Source: Pantoea nemavictus (GTDB taxonomy: Bacteria; Pseudomonadota; Gammaproteobacteria; Enterobacterales; Enterobacteriaceae). Taken from it: a stretch of 64,000 bases of DNA. This document shows, one piece after another, positions 28,741-37,580 of the stretch (within the stretch, counting starts at the first letter, position 1; every line of letters starts with the position of its first letter). The position numbers were made by a program, and so were the translations under genes. The notes beneath the pieces are model-generated. The model did not search any database and was not told where the DNA came from. It saw only the letters and a program-made list of their open reading frames with translations. Where the stretch lies: positions 1,364,001 to 1,428,000 of the forward strand of contig NZ_JBBGZW010000001.1 in NCBI RefSeq assembly GCF_037479095.1, read 5' to 3'.

Positions 28741-29808
28741 TTAAGAAGGAAGAATCCAGCCGTCGCGCAGCGCCACACCGAGGGTCGCGTCGACAGCGGG
28801 TAAAGATTGATCGGCCAGCAGCAGCGTGAGGCGGGATTCGGGGGCAGCCAGCGGCGTGACGTTGAGCTGATGATGGCCGCCGCGATAGATCACCCGCTGT
28901 ACGCGAGCGGCAAATTGCGGCTCGCCGGGCTGCGCCAGACGAAAATCCACCGCGTGGAAACTGGCCTGCGCCTGCGGCTGCGGACGCTGATGTGGCGCAC
29001 AGCGTAACGCCATGCGCACCCCAAACAGCGTGGCAAAGGCGCGGCCCTCGCCGAGCGGTTCAACGTCGCTGATGGGCAGAACTTTGCCGTCATCAATAAA
29101 GCGCGCGACCATGGCATTCGCCGGCTCGCGCCACAGCGTTTGCGGCGTGGCGAACTGCATTACGCGTCCGCCATCCATCACCACAATGCGATCGGCCAGC
29201 GCCATCGCTTCATGCTGATCGTGGGTGATGTAAAGCAGGGTGGCGTGACTGTGGTGATGGAAGCGGCGGAACTCCTCTTCCATGGTAGCGCGCAGATGGA
29301 CATCGAGGTTCGCCAGCGGCTCGTCGAGCAGCACCAGCGTCGGCTGCGCCACCAAACAACGGGCGAGCGCCACGCGCTGACGCTGGCCGCCGGAGAGATC
29401 GGCAGGACGACGTGCCGCGAAGTGTTCTAATCCCACCAGCTCCAGCGCCTGCTGGGTGCGGCGCTCGCGCTCAGCACGTGCTACGCCGTTCACCTTCAGG
29501 CTGTAGGAGACATTCTCCGCCACCGTCATATGCGGCCACAGCGCGTAGCTCTGGAACACCACGCCAAGCTGACGATCTTCCGGCGGCAGATGCACGCCCG
29601 GTGCGGCAAAGCAGCGATCGCCAACGTGGATTTCGCCGCCATCGGCGGTTTCGAAACCGGCCAGCAGGCGTAGCAGCGTGGTCTTGCCGCAGCCCGACGG
29701 GCCCAATACGGCGATAAATTCTCCCTGCGCAATCTGCAGCGAGATGTCTTGCAATACCGGCTGCGCCGCAAAGGATTTGCACAGCCCGCGCAGTGTGATT
29801 GACGCCAT
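28741..29808 (-). CDS. ATP-binding protein of the same ABC importer
   Basis: A 355-residue ATPase of the PotA/FbpC class: Walker A GPSGCGKTT, Q-loop QSYALWPHMT, signature LSGGQRQR, Walker B LVLLDEPLANLD and switch His in THDQHE. A C-terminal TOBE-like region of about 110 residues follows (VLPISDVEPLGEG onward). First gene of the operon ATPase, binding protein, permease. A PHO-box-like sequence lies 38 bases upstream of its start. Confidence 0.88.
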   Translation of the reverse strand: MASITLRGLCKSFAAQPVLQDISLQIAQGEFIAVLGPSGCGKTTLLRLLAGFETADGGEIHVGDRCFAAPGVHLPPEDRQLGVVFQSYALWPHMTVAENVSYSLKVNGVARAERERRTQQALELVGLEHFAARRPADLSGGQRQRVALARCLVAQPTLVLLDEPLANLDVHLRATMEEEFRRFHHHSHATLLYITHDQHEAMALADRIVVMDGGRVMQFATPQTLWREPANAMVARFIDDGKVLPISDVEPLGEGRAFATLFGVRMALRCAPHQRPQPQAQASFHAVDFRLAQPGEPQFAARVQRVIYRGGHHQLNVTPLAAPESRLTLLLADQSLPAVDATLGVALRDGWILPS

Positions 29809-29845
29809 GTTTACGGCCTTTCTCTGACAGTCCGGCTAAGACCCT

Positions 29846-29874
29846 ACGACACTCAGATGACAGCGCCGTGACAT
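29846..29874 (-). promoter_or_regulatory. PHO-box-like site before the ABC importer operon
   Basis: On the minus strand ATGTCAC-N4-CTGTCAT-N4-GTGTCGT: three TGTC(A/G) units with an 11-base period, as in PhoB-binding sites (consensus CTGTCAT repeats every 11 bases). It ends 38 bases before the ATPase start. Suggests induction at low phosphate. Confidence 0.55.
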
Positions 29875-29890
29875 CATTGTCCGCCCAGGT

Positions 29891-29962
29891 TGTAGCGGCG
29901 CAATTTATTGCGCGTTCTCCAGGAGAGCGGAGTGTACAGAGCGCGATAAATCGCGCCGCAAC
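29891..29962. repeat. Paired palindromic repeat, family B
   Basis: TGTAGCGGCGCAATTTATTG (continuing CGCG) and, facing it, GCGCGATAAATCGCGCCGCA. Same organisation as at 22868-22935. Lies between the OlsF-like gene and the ABC operon promoter. Confidence 0.75.
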
Positions 29963-29987
29963 GAGGACGTGCGTGCTGCAAGCCGAT

Positions 29988-31691
29988 TCACAGATGCATC
30001 CCGATATAGCGCTCATAGCGCGCGGGCTTCACGCGGGTGAGATCCACCAGCACCAGGCCATCGATGCAGTTATTGAAATCGGGATCGCTGCCGAAATCGA
30101 TAAACTGCACGCCGCCCGGTTCGCACACCTCGGAGTACTGTTTGTAGAGCGTAGGAATGGCAGTACCGAGATTGGCCAGCAGATGTTTGAGACGCCGCAA
30201 ATCTTCGCTGTAGTTATCGCCGGTGAACTGGGCCAGCACTTCTGGCAGCGATGCCGGATAGGGACGACGTGAGGTGGCCAGCGGCAGTTCGGTGGGGAAG
30301 TAGAGGCGATAAAACGCCACCAGCAGATCGCGTGCCGCCAGCGGCATACCGCCGGAAATCGAGACCGGACCAAACAGATAGCGAGTTTCCGGATAGCGGG
30401 CGATGTAGGCACCGATGCCCATCCACAGATAATCGAGGCCGCGTTTGCCCCAATAAGCGGGCTGAATAAAACTGCGCCCCAGCTCCAATCCCTGATTAAT
30501 GATCGGCAACATGCGCGCGTCGTAGTGGAACAGGCTGTCGCTGTAAATCCCCTCCAGCCCACGGCGCGCCAGCTGTTCGGCACCCGGAATAAAGCGATAA
30601 GCACCGACGATCTCCAGCGCATCGTCATCCCACAGAATCAGGTGATAGTAATCATCATCGTATTTATCAAGATCGCGACGGCGACCGCTGCCCTCGCCCA
30701 CCGCGCGGAACGCGACTTCGCGCAAACGTCCCAGTTCACGCAGCAGCGGTACCCAGCTGGCGCCGTTGCGCCGCCACAGATAGATCTGTTTGCCATCGGG
30801 CAGCGTGCCCAGACGCTCGCTCTCCATGAGCGCTTTTTTCAGTTCGGCGCGATCTTCAGGACGCGCAATCGCCGCTTCGGTCTGGAACAGGCCGCGACGG
30901 CCCTGACCAATCCGGTAGAGATGTTTGCGCAGCCGCTTCGCCAGCTCTTTGCCCGGCGTGTGGCCATCGTGCCAATTGGCAAACGGGATCTGCTCGCCGA
31001 TATGCAGTTTGATGCGTGACCCGCGCTGGCGGAACATCTCGCGTACCAGCATTAACAGCGCCAGCGGCGAGGCGATTTTGGCCGCCGCGTAGAACGCCAG
31101 GCTGTTACGGCCCACCACGTGCACCGGCACAATCGGCGCACGGGCGCGGGCCGCGAGGCGCAGGAAGCTGTGATGCCAGTGACGATCGCGCACGCCACGG
31201 CTGGAGAGGCGCGACACTTCGCCCGCCGGGAAGATAATCAGCACGCCCTGATTATCAAGATGCTGCTGCATGCGCGTGAGCTGCTCGCGGCTGGTGCGGT
31301 TGCCCATGTTATCCACCGGCAGCATCATGTTGTTGATCGGCTCCAGCATCATCAACATGCGGTTAGCCACGATTTTCACATCGCGCCGCACCTGTGAAAC
31401 CGCCGCCAGCAGCGCCAATCCATCCAACGCACCGAGCGGATGATTCGCCACAATCACCACCGGCCCGCGCGTGGGGATCTGCTCTAAATCACGCTCACTC
31501 AGTTCGCAGCGCACATCCAGGTGATCCAGCACTTGCTCCACCATGTCCACGCCTTTGAGGTGGCGATAACGCGCGGCAAATGCCTGGAATTCATGCTCGC
31601 GAACCGCCCATTTCAGCGCGCTTTTTTGCCAGTTCGCCGCCTGATGACCTGGCCAGTAACTATCGAGAAGCTGATCAACTGAAAACATCAT
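29988..31691 (-). CDS. olsF: OlsF-like bifunctional ornithine lipid acyltransferase
   Basis: A 567-residue two-domain protein. The N-terminal half is a PlsC/LPLAT O-acyltransferase with VANHPLGALDG (His84, Asp90) and IIFPAGEVS. The C-terminal half (about 290-567) is a GNAT-type N-acyltransferase related to OlsB, with REVAFRAVGEGSG, the YYHLILWD strand and YWGKRGLDYLW. Together they can N-acylate ornithine and then O-acylate the product to form ornithine lipid, as shown for OlsF of Serratia. Ornithine lipids contain no phosphorus and usually replace phospholipids when phosphate is short. A PHO-box-like site lies 49 bases upstream. Starts at ATG 31691 or 31688; GGTGA precedes them. Confidence 0.8.
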   Translation of the reverse strand: MMFSVDQLLDSYWPGHQAANWQKSALKWAVREHEFQAFAARYRHLKGVDMVEQVLDHLDVRCELSERDLEQIPTRGPVVIVANHPLGALDGLALLAAVSQVRRDVKIVANRMLMMLEPINNMMLPVDNMGNRTSREQLTRMQQHLDNQGVLIIFPAGEVSRLSSRGVRDRHWHHSFLRLAARARAPIVPVHVVGRNSLAFYAAAKIASPLALLMLVREMFRQRGSRIKLHIGEQIPFANWHDGHTPGKELAKRLRKHLYRIGQGRRGLFQTEAAIARPEDRAELKKALMESERLGTLPDGKQIYLWRRNGASWVPLLRELGRLREVAFRAVGEGSGRRRDLDKYDDDYYHLILWDDDALEIVGAYRFIPGAEQLARRGLEGIYSDSLFHYDARMLPIINQGLELGRSFIQPAYWGKRGLDYLWMGIGAYIARYPETRYLFGPVSISGGMPLAARDLLVAFYRLYFPTELPLATSRRPYPASLPEVLAQFTGDNYSEDLRRLKHLLANLGTAIPTLYKQYSEVCEPGGVQFIDFGSDPDFNNCIDGLVLVDLTRVKPARYERYIGMHL

Positions 31692-31739
31692 TCACCTTTT
31701 ATGCGCAGCGGTTTATCGCCTCGACGTTAAAACGGCTTG

Positions 31740-31757
31740 TTTTCAGATTTATGACTC
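31740..31757 (-). promoter_or_regulatory. PHO-box-like site before the OlsF-like gene
   Basis: On the minus strand GAGTCATAAATCTGAAAA; the 12-base core GTCATAAATCTG is identical to that part of the PHO box CTGTCATAAATCTGTCAC, while the flanks differ. Position 49 bases before the start suits activation by PhoB. Confidence 0.45.
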
Positions 31758-31961
31758 GTGTCCTGTTACGGCGGAAAAAAAAGCAACGTGCTTTGTTCTC
31801 GCACATAAAATCGATCAATTGATCTTAAATTCCCAAATTCAAGACAGAGCTTAAATCTTATTGTTAAGCCCCGTGAATTAATCTGGTCACACCTCTGGTT
31901 GTGTTTTTTTTATGGGTGTTTTTCACCCTTGGGTTTTTTCTTTTTTTTCTGGGCTACACAT

Positions 31962-32582
31962 ATGATTCATTCGGTATTTATTGTTGATGACCATCCGTTA
32001 ATTTGTGCGGGTATCCAGGCACTTTTAGACTCTTATCACTATGCAATTGTTGGCATTGCGCAGAAAGGAGATATGCTGATTACCGAGCTGCACCAGCTGC
32101 GTCCAGACGTCCTGCTACTCGATCTCACCATGCCCGGCCGCGCCGGCATTCCGCTGATTGCCGATATTAAACGCGCGCTTCCTGAACAGAAAATCATCAT
32201 ATTTACCGCCTCAGAAAGTCTTTTTTATCAACGCTGTTGCCTGCAATTAGGCGTTGAGGGTTATGTCTACAAACGGGGGGAATTAGACACGCTCATTACC
32301 GCCATAAAAGAAGTCGAGCGCGGTAATCGTTTTTATCCGGTGACCCATGCCGCCGCGGATGCCGGAGAATTGATCGAGAGCGAGAAATTGATGAGCCTGA
32401 CGCGACGCGAATTGGTGGTGTTAGTTAAACTGGCTTCGGGGATGAGTAATAAAGAGATCGCTTCGCAATTACAGCTGAGCAGTAAAACCGTCAGCACTTA
32501 TAAAATAAAAATCCTGCGCAAATTAGGATTAAAAGGGATTAGCGGTATTAATATGACCGCCAAACTCAATGCGCTGATTTAA
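31962..32582 (+). CDS. LuxR-family response regulator (FimZ/BvgA type), orphan
   Basis: A 206-residue regulator from ATG 31962 (MIHSVFIVDDHPLICAG); the upstream in-frame start at 31899 lies in a T-rich leader. The receiver domain has acidic residues 9-10, phosphoacceptor Asp54 in LLLDLTMPG and Lys in YVYKRG. The C-terminal LuxR-type helix-turn-helix reads SLTRRELVVLVKLASGMSNK followed by EIASQLQLSSKTVSTYK. No histidine kinase is adjacent. Resembles regulators of fimbriae, capsule or biofilm; target unknown. The 100 bases upstream are very T-rich. Confidence 0.88.
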   Translation: MIHSVFIVDDHPLICAGIQALLDSYHYAIVGIAQKGDMLITELHQLRPDVLLLDLTMPGRAGIPLIADIKRALPEQKIIIFTASESLFYQRCCLQLGVEGYVYKRGELDTLITAIKEVERGNRFYPVTHAAADAGELIESEKLMSLTRRELVVLVKLASGMSNKEIASQLQLSSKTVSTYKIKILRKLGLKGISGINMTAKLNALI

Positions 32583-32628
32583 TTGCGCGGTAACACGTTT
32601 TCTTATCTCATCATCGTTGCCTGATACG

Positions 32629-32651
32629 TAGGGTCGCCATTCATGGCGACC
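32629..32651. repeat. Palindromic repeat, family A
   Basis: TAGGGTCGCCAT-TC-ATGGCGACC between the response regulator and the 3' end of the Anbu gene; may serve as a shared hairpin for these convergent genes. Confidence 0.7.
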
Positions 32652-32654
32652 TGG

Positions 32655-33359
32655 TTACAACTTCAACGGGGGCAACTGCGAAAACACGCTCAACAACCCT
32701 TTGCTCCACAGCTGGCGAATCTGCGAATAATAGGGATGCTGTTCGGTGATGTGATATTGCTCGCTGTCGCTAAAACTGTCGCTGCGATACACCATCACAT
32801 CCAGCGGCAGGCCAACGGAAATATTACTCGCCAGCGTAGAGTCCATCGAAATCAGCGCGCACTGCATCGCCTGGCTTAAGGGCGTTTCGTAGCGCAACAC
32901 GCGGTCAATAATCGGTTTACCGTATTTGCTCTCACCAATCTGGAAATAGGGCGTATCGACGCTCGCCTCAATGAAGTTGCCCTGCGGATAGATCTGAAAC
33001 AGACGTGGCTCCTCGCCGCGAATCTGGCCGCCCAGCAGCAGCGTGCCGCCAAACTCCTCGCCATCGCGCTTAATCACTTCACGCAGCGTTTCACCCACCA
33101 TCAGCGCAATGTCATACAGCGATCGTCCATTCAGCAGATTGGGCTGATCGCCATCGCCGTTGTTACGTCGCAGCAGGCTCAGCACGCTCTGCGTGGTCGC
33201 CAGATTGCCAGCGCTTTGCAGCACCAGCGTGCGCTCATCATCCACCTGAAACACATGCAATTTACGGAACGAGGAAATATGATCAACGCCCGCGTTGGTA
33301 CGTGAATCGGAAACAAAAATCATCCCTGACGATAAACGCATTGCCACACAATAAGTCAT
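32655..33359 (-). CDS. Anbu, proteasome beta-subunit-like protein
   Basis: A 234-residue member of the Ntn-hydrolase family Anbu (also called bacterial proteasome-homologous factor). I chose ATG 33359, giving MTYCVAMRLSSGMIFVSDSR: removal of Met would expose the conserved Thr1 nucleophile; the longer frame from 33374 would bury it. AGG lies eight bases upstream. The SRTNAGVDHISSFRK and ALISMDSTLASNISVG segments are family hallmarks. Anbu forms large open-ring or helical assemblies; protease activity is not firmly shown. Last gene of a four-gene operon with transglutaminase, alpha-E and ATP-grasp proteins. Confidence 0.9.
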   Translation of the reverse strand: MTYCVAMRLSSGMIFVSDSRTNAGVDHISSFRKLHVFQVDDERTLVLQSAGNLATTQSVLSLLRRNNGDGDQPNLLNGRSLYDIALMVGETLREVIKRDGEEFGGTLLLGGQIRGEEPRLFQIYPQGNFIEASVDTPYFQIGESKYGKPIIDRVLRYETPLSQAMQCALISMDSTLASNISVGLPLDVMVYRSDSFSDSEQYHITEQHPYYSQIRQLWSKGLLSVFSQLPPLKL

Positions 33360-33379
33360 AGTTAAGCCTGCCAAGAAAA

Positions 33380-34180
33380 TTACTGCTGCCCGTGCACCTG
33401 CAGCACCGCAGCCACCGCCAGCATATCTTCACCGCCGCCGCCCAGTCGCATACCGCGCACCGGACACGCATCGAGATAATCCACGCCGACTGCCAGCCGC
33501 AAATGCTGGCGCGTGCTACGGGTATTATTGGTGATATCAAAGCTGTGCCAACTGCCATCCAGCCAGGCTTCAACCCAGGCATGAGTGGCGACGTGCTCCA
33601 CGTTTTCAGTATAGAGATAGCCGCTGACATAGCGCGCCGGAATCCCCAGGCTGCGACAGCAGGCGAGAAACACGTGACTGTGATCCTGGCAAACGCCGCT
33701 GCCGGCAGCAAATACTTTCGCCGCGTTATCACTCACCTGGGTGCTGCCGGGACGATACGGCATCTTCAGCAGCAGTTCATCCATCAATTTTTCCAGGCTG
33801 GCCAGCGGCTTTTCCGGCCGCCAGTAGCGCTGAGCAAACTCGCGGATTTCGGCATCGGGCTGGGTCAGCGGCGTGGCGCGCAGAAACACCAGCGGCGACA
33901 AGGCGCATTCCGGATCGGGCGCCCATTCGCCGGCATCAAGAATCTCCACCACGCCACGCGCCGCGATATCGAGCTGCTGATGCGGCGTATCCAGCGTCAG
34001 CACATGCATCACATTGCCATAGGCATCTTGCGTGCAGGTAGCTGCGCACGGCAGCTCCAGATCCCACGAGATAATCCGTTGATGCACCGAGTTTTGCGGC
34101 GTCAGGCGCAGATACTGGGTACTGAGTGTCACCTGCTGCTCATAGGCGTAGCGGGTTTTATGCTCGATGTTCAGTCTCAT
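33380..34180 (-). CDS. Transglutaminase-like cysteine protease of the Anbu operon
   Basis: A 266-residue protein with an N-terminal bacterial transglutaminase-like beta domain (RLNIEHKTRYAYEQQV) and a transglutaminase core with the triad Cys164 (GSGVCQDHSHVFL), His200 (THAWVEAWL) and Asp215 (SFDITNN). Probably cleaves or transfers amide/isopeptide bonds. Overlaps the alpha-E gene by four bases and lies 20 bases before Anbu. Confidence 0.9.
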   Translation of the reverse strand: MRLNIEHKTRYAYEQQVTLSTQYLRLTPQNSVHQRIISWDLELPCAATCTQDAYGNVMHVLTLDTPHQQLDIAARGVVEILDAGEWAPDPECALSPLVFLRATPLTQPDAEIREFAQRYWRPEKPLASLEKLMDELLLKMPYRPGSTQVSDNAAKVFAAGSGVCQDHSHVFLACCRSLGIPARYVSGYLYTENVEHVATHAWVEAWLDGSWHSFDITNNTRSTRQHLRLAVGVDYLDACPVRGMRLGGGGEDMLAVAAVLQVHGQQ

Positions 34181-35106
34181 TTCGCCTCCAGATAGGTGTG
34201 ATTGATGCTGTCTGCCAGCGCGTTGAGGCGCGTCAGGAAAGCCGTGAGCCAGTGCGTTAACCCTTCCTGCGTCAGGCTTTCCCAGGTGCTGAAACGCATC
34301 TCCGCCAGCAGCACGGTGATCAAATAGCGCGGTCGATCTTCCCCGCTGCTGCCGAGCTGCTCCAGCTGCGTAGCGATCTCATCAATGCAGGAGTGCAGCG
34401 ATCGCGGGCTTTCGCTGCGCAGGATCAGCATCTCATTCACCAGATCCGGCAACAGCTGCTGCTTGAATATGGCGTTATAGGCTTCGCGGGCGGATACCGC
34501 GCGCAGCAGGGTGTCGAGGCGATAATATTCACGTACCGAATCCGACTGCTGCTCCATCAGTTGCTGATTGACACTCAACAGACGCGCGGTGCCGTCGCTG
34601 CGCTCCATTAATGTGCCGATGCGGATAAAGCTCATGGCATCGCCGCGTAGCAAGGTGCCGAACATCGCGCCGCGAAACAGGTGCGAGCGCTCTTTAACCC
34701 AATCAAAAAAGCTATCGGCATTGGCGCTGGTGATGCCGCGCCGCCGCGTGTTGCGCATCTCGATCCAGGTCGAGTTGATGCTCTCCCACACTTCCGATGA
34801 CAAACTGCCGCGCACCGCATGCGCGTTGTTCCACGCCTCCTGCCAGCAGCTGAAAATGCTGCACGGATTGCGATCGTCAAGCGCGAAGAAGTTGAACAGC
34901 TGCGACATAGTGAAGCGACCGTTGAGGGTTTCGAACAGTTCACGCGTGCCGGTGAGGTTGAGCGGCAGCAGCAGATCTTCACCCTGATTACCGCGTACCG
35001 GCATTAACGACAAACGGTTGGTGACATCCAACACGCGAGCGAGTTGTTCTGCGCGCTCCAGATAGCGCGCCATCCAATAAAGGCCACTGGCCGTGCGGCT
35101 TAGCAT
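34177..35106 (-). CDS. Alpha-E domain (DUF403) protein of the Anbu operon
   Basis: A 309-residue, mostly alpha-helical cytoplasmic protein beginning MLSRTASGLYWMARYLERAE, the standard start of the alpha-E family. The family always travels with a circularly permuted ATP-grasp ligase and a transglutaminase, but its activity is unknown. It overlaps both neighbours by a few bases, so the operon is translationally coupled. Confidence 0.9.
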   Translation of the reverse strand: MLSRTASGLYWMARYLERAEQLARVLDVTNRLSLMPVRGNQGEDLLLPLNLTGTRELFETLNGRFTMSQLFNFFALDDRNPCSIFSCWQEAWNNAHAVRGSLSSEVWESINSTWIEMRNTRRRGITSANADSFFDWVKERSHLFRGAMFGTLLRGDAMSFIRIGTLMERSDGTARLLSVNQQLMEQQSDSVREYYRLDTLLRAVSAREAYNAIFKQQLLPDLVNEMLILRSESPRSLHSCIDEIATQLEQLGSSGEDRPRYLITVLLAEMRFSTWESLTQEGLTHWLTAFLTRLNALADSINHTYLEAK

Positions 35107-36539
35107 GATGCGTCATCCTCCAGAACCCACGTGTCCTTGGTGCCGCCGCCCTGCGACGAGTTCACCACCAGCGAACCTTCGTTGAGCGCCACGCGGGTTA
35201 AGCCGCCAGGCACCAGCCGGATATCCGCGCCACACAGGGCAAACGGCCGCAGATCGATATGACGCGGCGCGAGGCCGTTATCAATAAAGGTTGGGCAGGT
35301 AGAGAGCGACAGCGTGTCCTGGGCGATGTAGTTTTCCGGCCGCGCTTTGAGGCGATCGCGGAAATCACTCAGCTCCTGCTGGCTCGCCACCGGGCCAATC
35401 AACATGCCGTAGCCGCCCGCGCCGTGCACCTCTTTCACCACCATTTTCGCCAGGTTGGCCAGCACATAAGTCAAATCCTGTGGTTTGCGGCACTGCCAGG
35501 TAGGAACGTTATTCAGGATCGGCTCTTCATCGAGGTAGTAGCGGATCATCTCCGGCACATAGGGATAGATCGACTTATCATCAGCGACGCCGGTGCCGAT
35601 GGCATTCGCCAGCACCACGTTGCCGGATCGATACACTGACAGCAGGCCCGGCACGCCGAGCATCGAATCCGGACGGAATGCCAGCGGATCGAGGAAAGCG
35701 TCATCGACGCGGCGATAAATCACATCAATTTTGCACGGGCCCGCGGTGGTACGCATCATCACCGCGCCATCCTTAACAAACAGATCGGCGCTCTCCACCA
35801 ACTCCACGCCCATCTGCTGCGCGAGGAAACTGTGTTCGAAGTAGGCGCTGTTAAAGCGGCCCGGCGTGAGCACCACCACCACCGGATCGTTGACCGGCGA
35901 GCTTTCACGCAGCGTTTGCAGCAGATGAGAAGGATAGCGTTCCACCGGCGCGATGTGGCGCTCGGCGAACAGCTCCGGATAGAGGCGCATCATCATCTTA
36001 CGATTCTCCAGCATGTAGGAGACGCCAGATGGCGTGCGCAGATTGTCCTCCAGCACGTAATATTCGCCGTCGTTATTGCGCACCATATCTACGCCGACGA
36101 TGTGCGCGTAGATATTGCGATGCAGATCGACGCCGTGCATGCAGGGCTGATATTGATCGTTCACCAGCACCTGCTCGGCGGGTACGATGCCTGCTTTGAG
36201 GATGAATTGCTGATGGTAGATGTCATGCAGAAAGGCGTTGAGCGCCTGCACGCGCTGGCGAATGCCGCGATCGAGCATCGCCCACTCGCTAGCAGGAATA
36301 ATGCGCGGCACGCTATCGAAAGGAATTAAACGCTCTGCCCCGCCGTCGTCACCGTACACGTTGAAGGTGATGCCGACGCGATGAAACAGCAGTTCCGCCT
36401 CTTCGCGCTTGCGCGCCACGGCATCTTTGTCCGCCTGTTGTAACCATTCCCAGTAATGCTGGTAGTGAGCGCGGTGTTGGCCATCGCTCAGCAACATCTC
36501 ATCATAGAAGTGCGGTGCTATCTGGTAGCTTTCTTTCAT
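35100..36539 (-). CDS. Circularly permuted ATP-grasp protein of the Anbu operon
   Basis: A 479-residue protein of the circularly permuted ATP-grasp type 2 family, similar in layout to glutathionylspermidine-synthase-like ligases. Conserved segments include VEDNLRTPSGVSYMLENR-like YYVLEDNLRTPSGVSYM, IDVIYRRVDDAFLDPL, NAIGTGVADDK and EVHGAGGYGMLIGP. It likely activates a carboxylate with ATP to form an amide or peptide bond, an activity opposite to that of the transglutaminase-like protease. First gene of the operon. Confidence 0.9.
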   Translation of the reverse strand: MKESYQIAPHFYDEMLLSDGQHRAHYQHYWEWLQQADKDAVARKREEAELLFHRVGITFNVYGDDGGAERLIPFDSVPRIIPASEWAMLDRGIRQRVQALNAFLHDIYHQQFILKAGIVPAEQVLVNDQYQPCMHGVDLHRNIYAHIVGVDMVRNNDGEYYVLEDNLRTPSGVSYMLENRKMMMRLYPELFAERHIAPVERYPSHLLQTLRESSPVNDPVVVVLTPGRFNSAYFEHSFLAQQMGVELVESADLFVKDGAVMMRTTAGPCKIDVIYRRVDDAFLDPLAFRPDSMLGVPGLLSVYRSGNVVLANAIGTGVADDKSIYPYVPEMIRYYLDEEPILNNVPTWQCRKPQDLTYVLANLAKMVVKEVHGAGGYGMLIGPVASQQELSDFRDRLKARPENYIAQDTLSLSTCPTFIDNGLAPRHIDLRPFALCGADIRLVPGGLTRVALNEGSLVVNSSQGGGTKDTWVLEDDASC

Positions 36540-36650
36540 GATTTACCCGGCGCTTGTCAGAGGACATCACTCTCTCCTGCACAAACTGTGCCAGAGGCTT
36601 GCCCCGGCATGGCACACGCGCCGCGCGGCTGGAAATGGCGAAATTGCACT

Positions 36651-37259
36651 TTACTGGTGCATCAGCTGCTGCGCGATCGGCAGCCAAATCTCCGTCATCG
36701 CGCCTTCGCCACCGGTAAACGGATCGCGCTGCGGCAGTGGAACCTGCTGGATCTTCTCCTTCGACGCACGCAATCGCGACGGCTCATCGCGCATGGTTTC
36801 AGGAGACATTCCTTCAGGATAGGCGCCAACGGTGAAAAAATCCTCCGAGGCAAACACCTGCTTGTGGCCGACGCCAGCGGGAATCAGCACCGCATCGCCT
36901 TCGCGCAGCGTCACCATGCGGCCGCTATCGCCGCCAAACAGCACCTCCGCCCAACCGGCCGCTACGCCTAACACTTCATGGGTGTTGGGATGATAATGGG
37001 TGTACGGGAAGATCGGCGAACGCCAGGCGGCGGGCCAGCCGTTGCGGGTAAAGGTTTTTTCAAACCAGGCGGCGCTATCTTCCGCTTCATCTTCATCCGG
37101 CACGATCCCGGGCCAGATGATCAGCGGCAGCGGGCTATTGGGCACGCCACCGGAGGGCAGCGACAGCATCAAATGTTGCGGATTGCTGGACGATCCCGCG
37201 GAAAAGGTACCGGCGGCGAAAGACATCAGTAACAGCAGGCTGGAGTGGTTGGCAGTCAT
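36651..37259 (-). CDS. Cupin-fold protein, probably exported
   Basis: A 202-residue protein from ATG 37259 (GGAGAAAGAGT upstream; the frame extends to 37340 without ribosome site). The N-terminus MTANHSSLLLLMSFAAGTFS looks like a weak signal peptide. A cupin core follows: YTHYHPNTHEVLGVAAG, EGDAVLIPAGVGHK, with His/Glu metal ligands. Similar to YjlB-type cupins of unknown function. Lies 111 bases upstream of the Anbu operon in the same direction. Confidence 0.7.
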   Translation of the reverse strand: MTANHSSLLLLMSFAAGTFSAGSSSNPQHLMLSLPSGGVPNSPLPLIIWPGIVPDEDEAEDSAAWFEKTFTRNGWPAAWRSPIFPYTHYHPNTHEVLGVAAGWAEVLFGGDSGRMVTLREGDAVLIPAGVGHKQVFASEDFFTVGAYPEGMSPETMRDEPSRLRASKEKIQQVPLPQRDPFTGGEGAMTEIWLPIAQQLMHQ

Positions 37260-37414
37260 ACTCTTTCTCCGGTTAAACACGATGCTTAATTGTGGCTTAC
37301 CCAACCCACAATGCAATGTGCGCCCGCCAACAAAATTCACACAAAAGAATGATTTAGCTAACTAAAGCCAAATTACTGCGCAACATATTTAACATGATGT
37401 GCCGGCGTTAATTC

Positions 37415-37431
37415 GGTCGCCATCAATGGCG
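37415..37431. repeat. Palindromic repeat, family A, degenerate copy
   Basis: GGTCGCCATCAATGGCG, core of the family A palindrome, in the 269-base gap between the cupin gene and the insertion sequence. I see nothing else in this gap. Confidence 0.55.
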
Positions 37432-37580
37432 TAATGCCGATCAGTTAAGCGCTGAGCGACTTTCGTTCGCCATCGGCTGAGGCAGTTTCATCTACGCCGT
37501 GCGGCGACCGAGAAGAGGGCGTCTGGGCTGAACTGAACCCCGGATCCTGGACTTATTATCCAGAATCCGGAGATTTAAAA

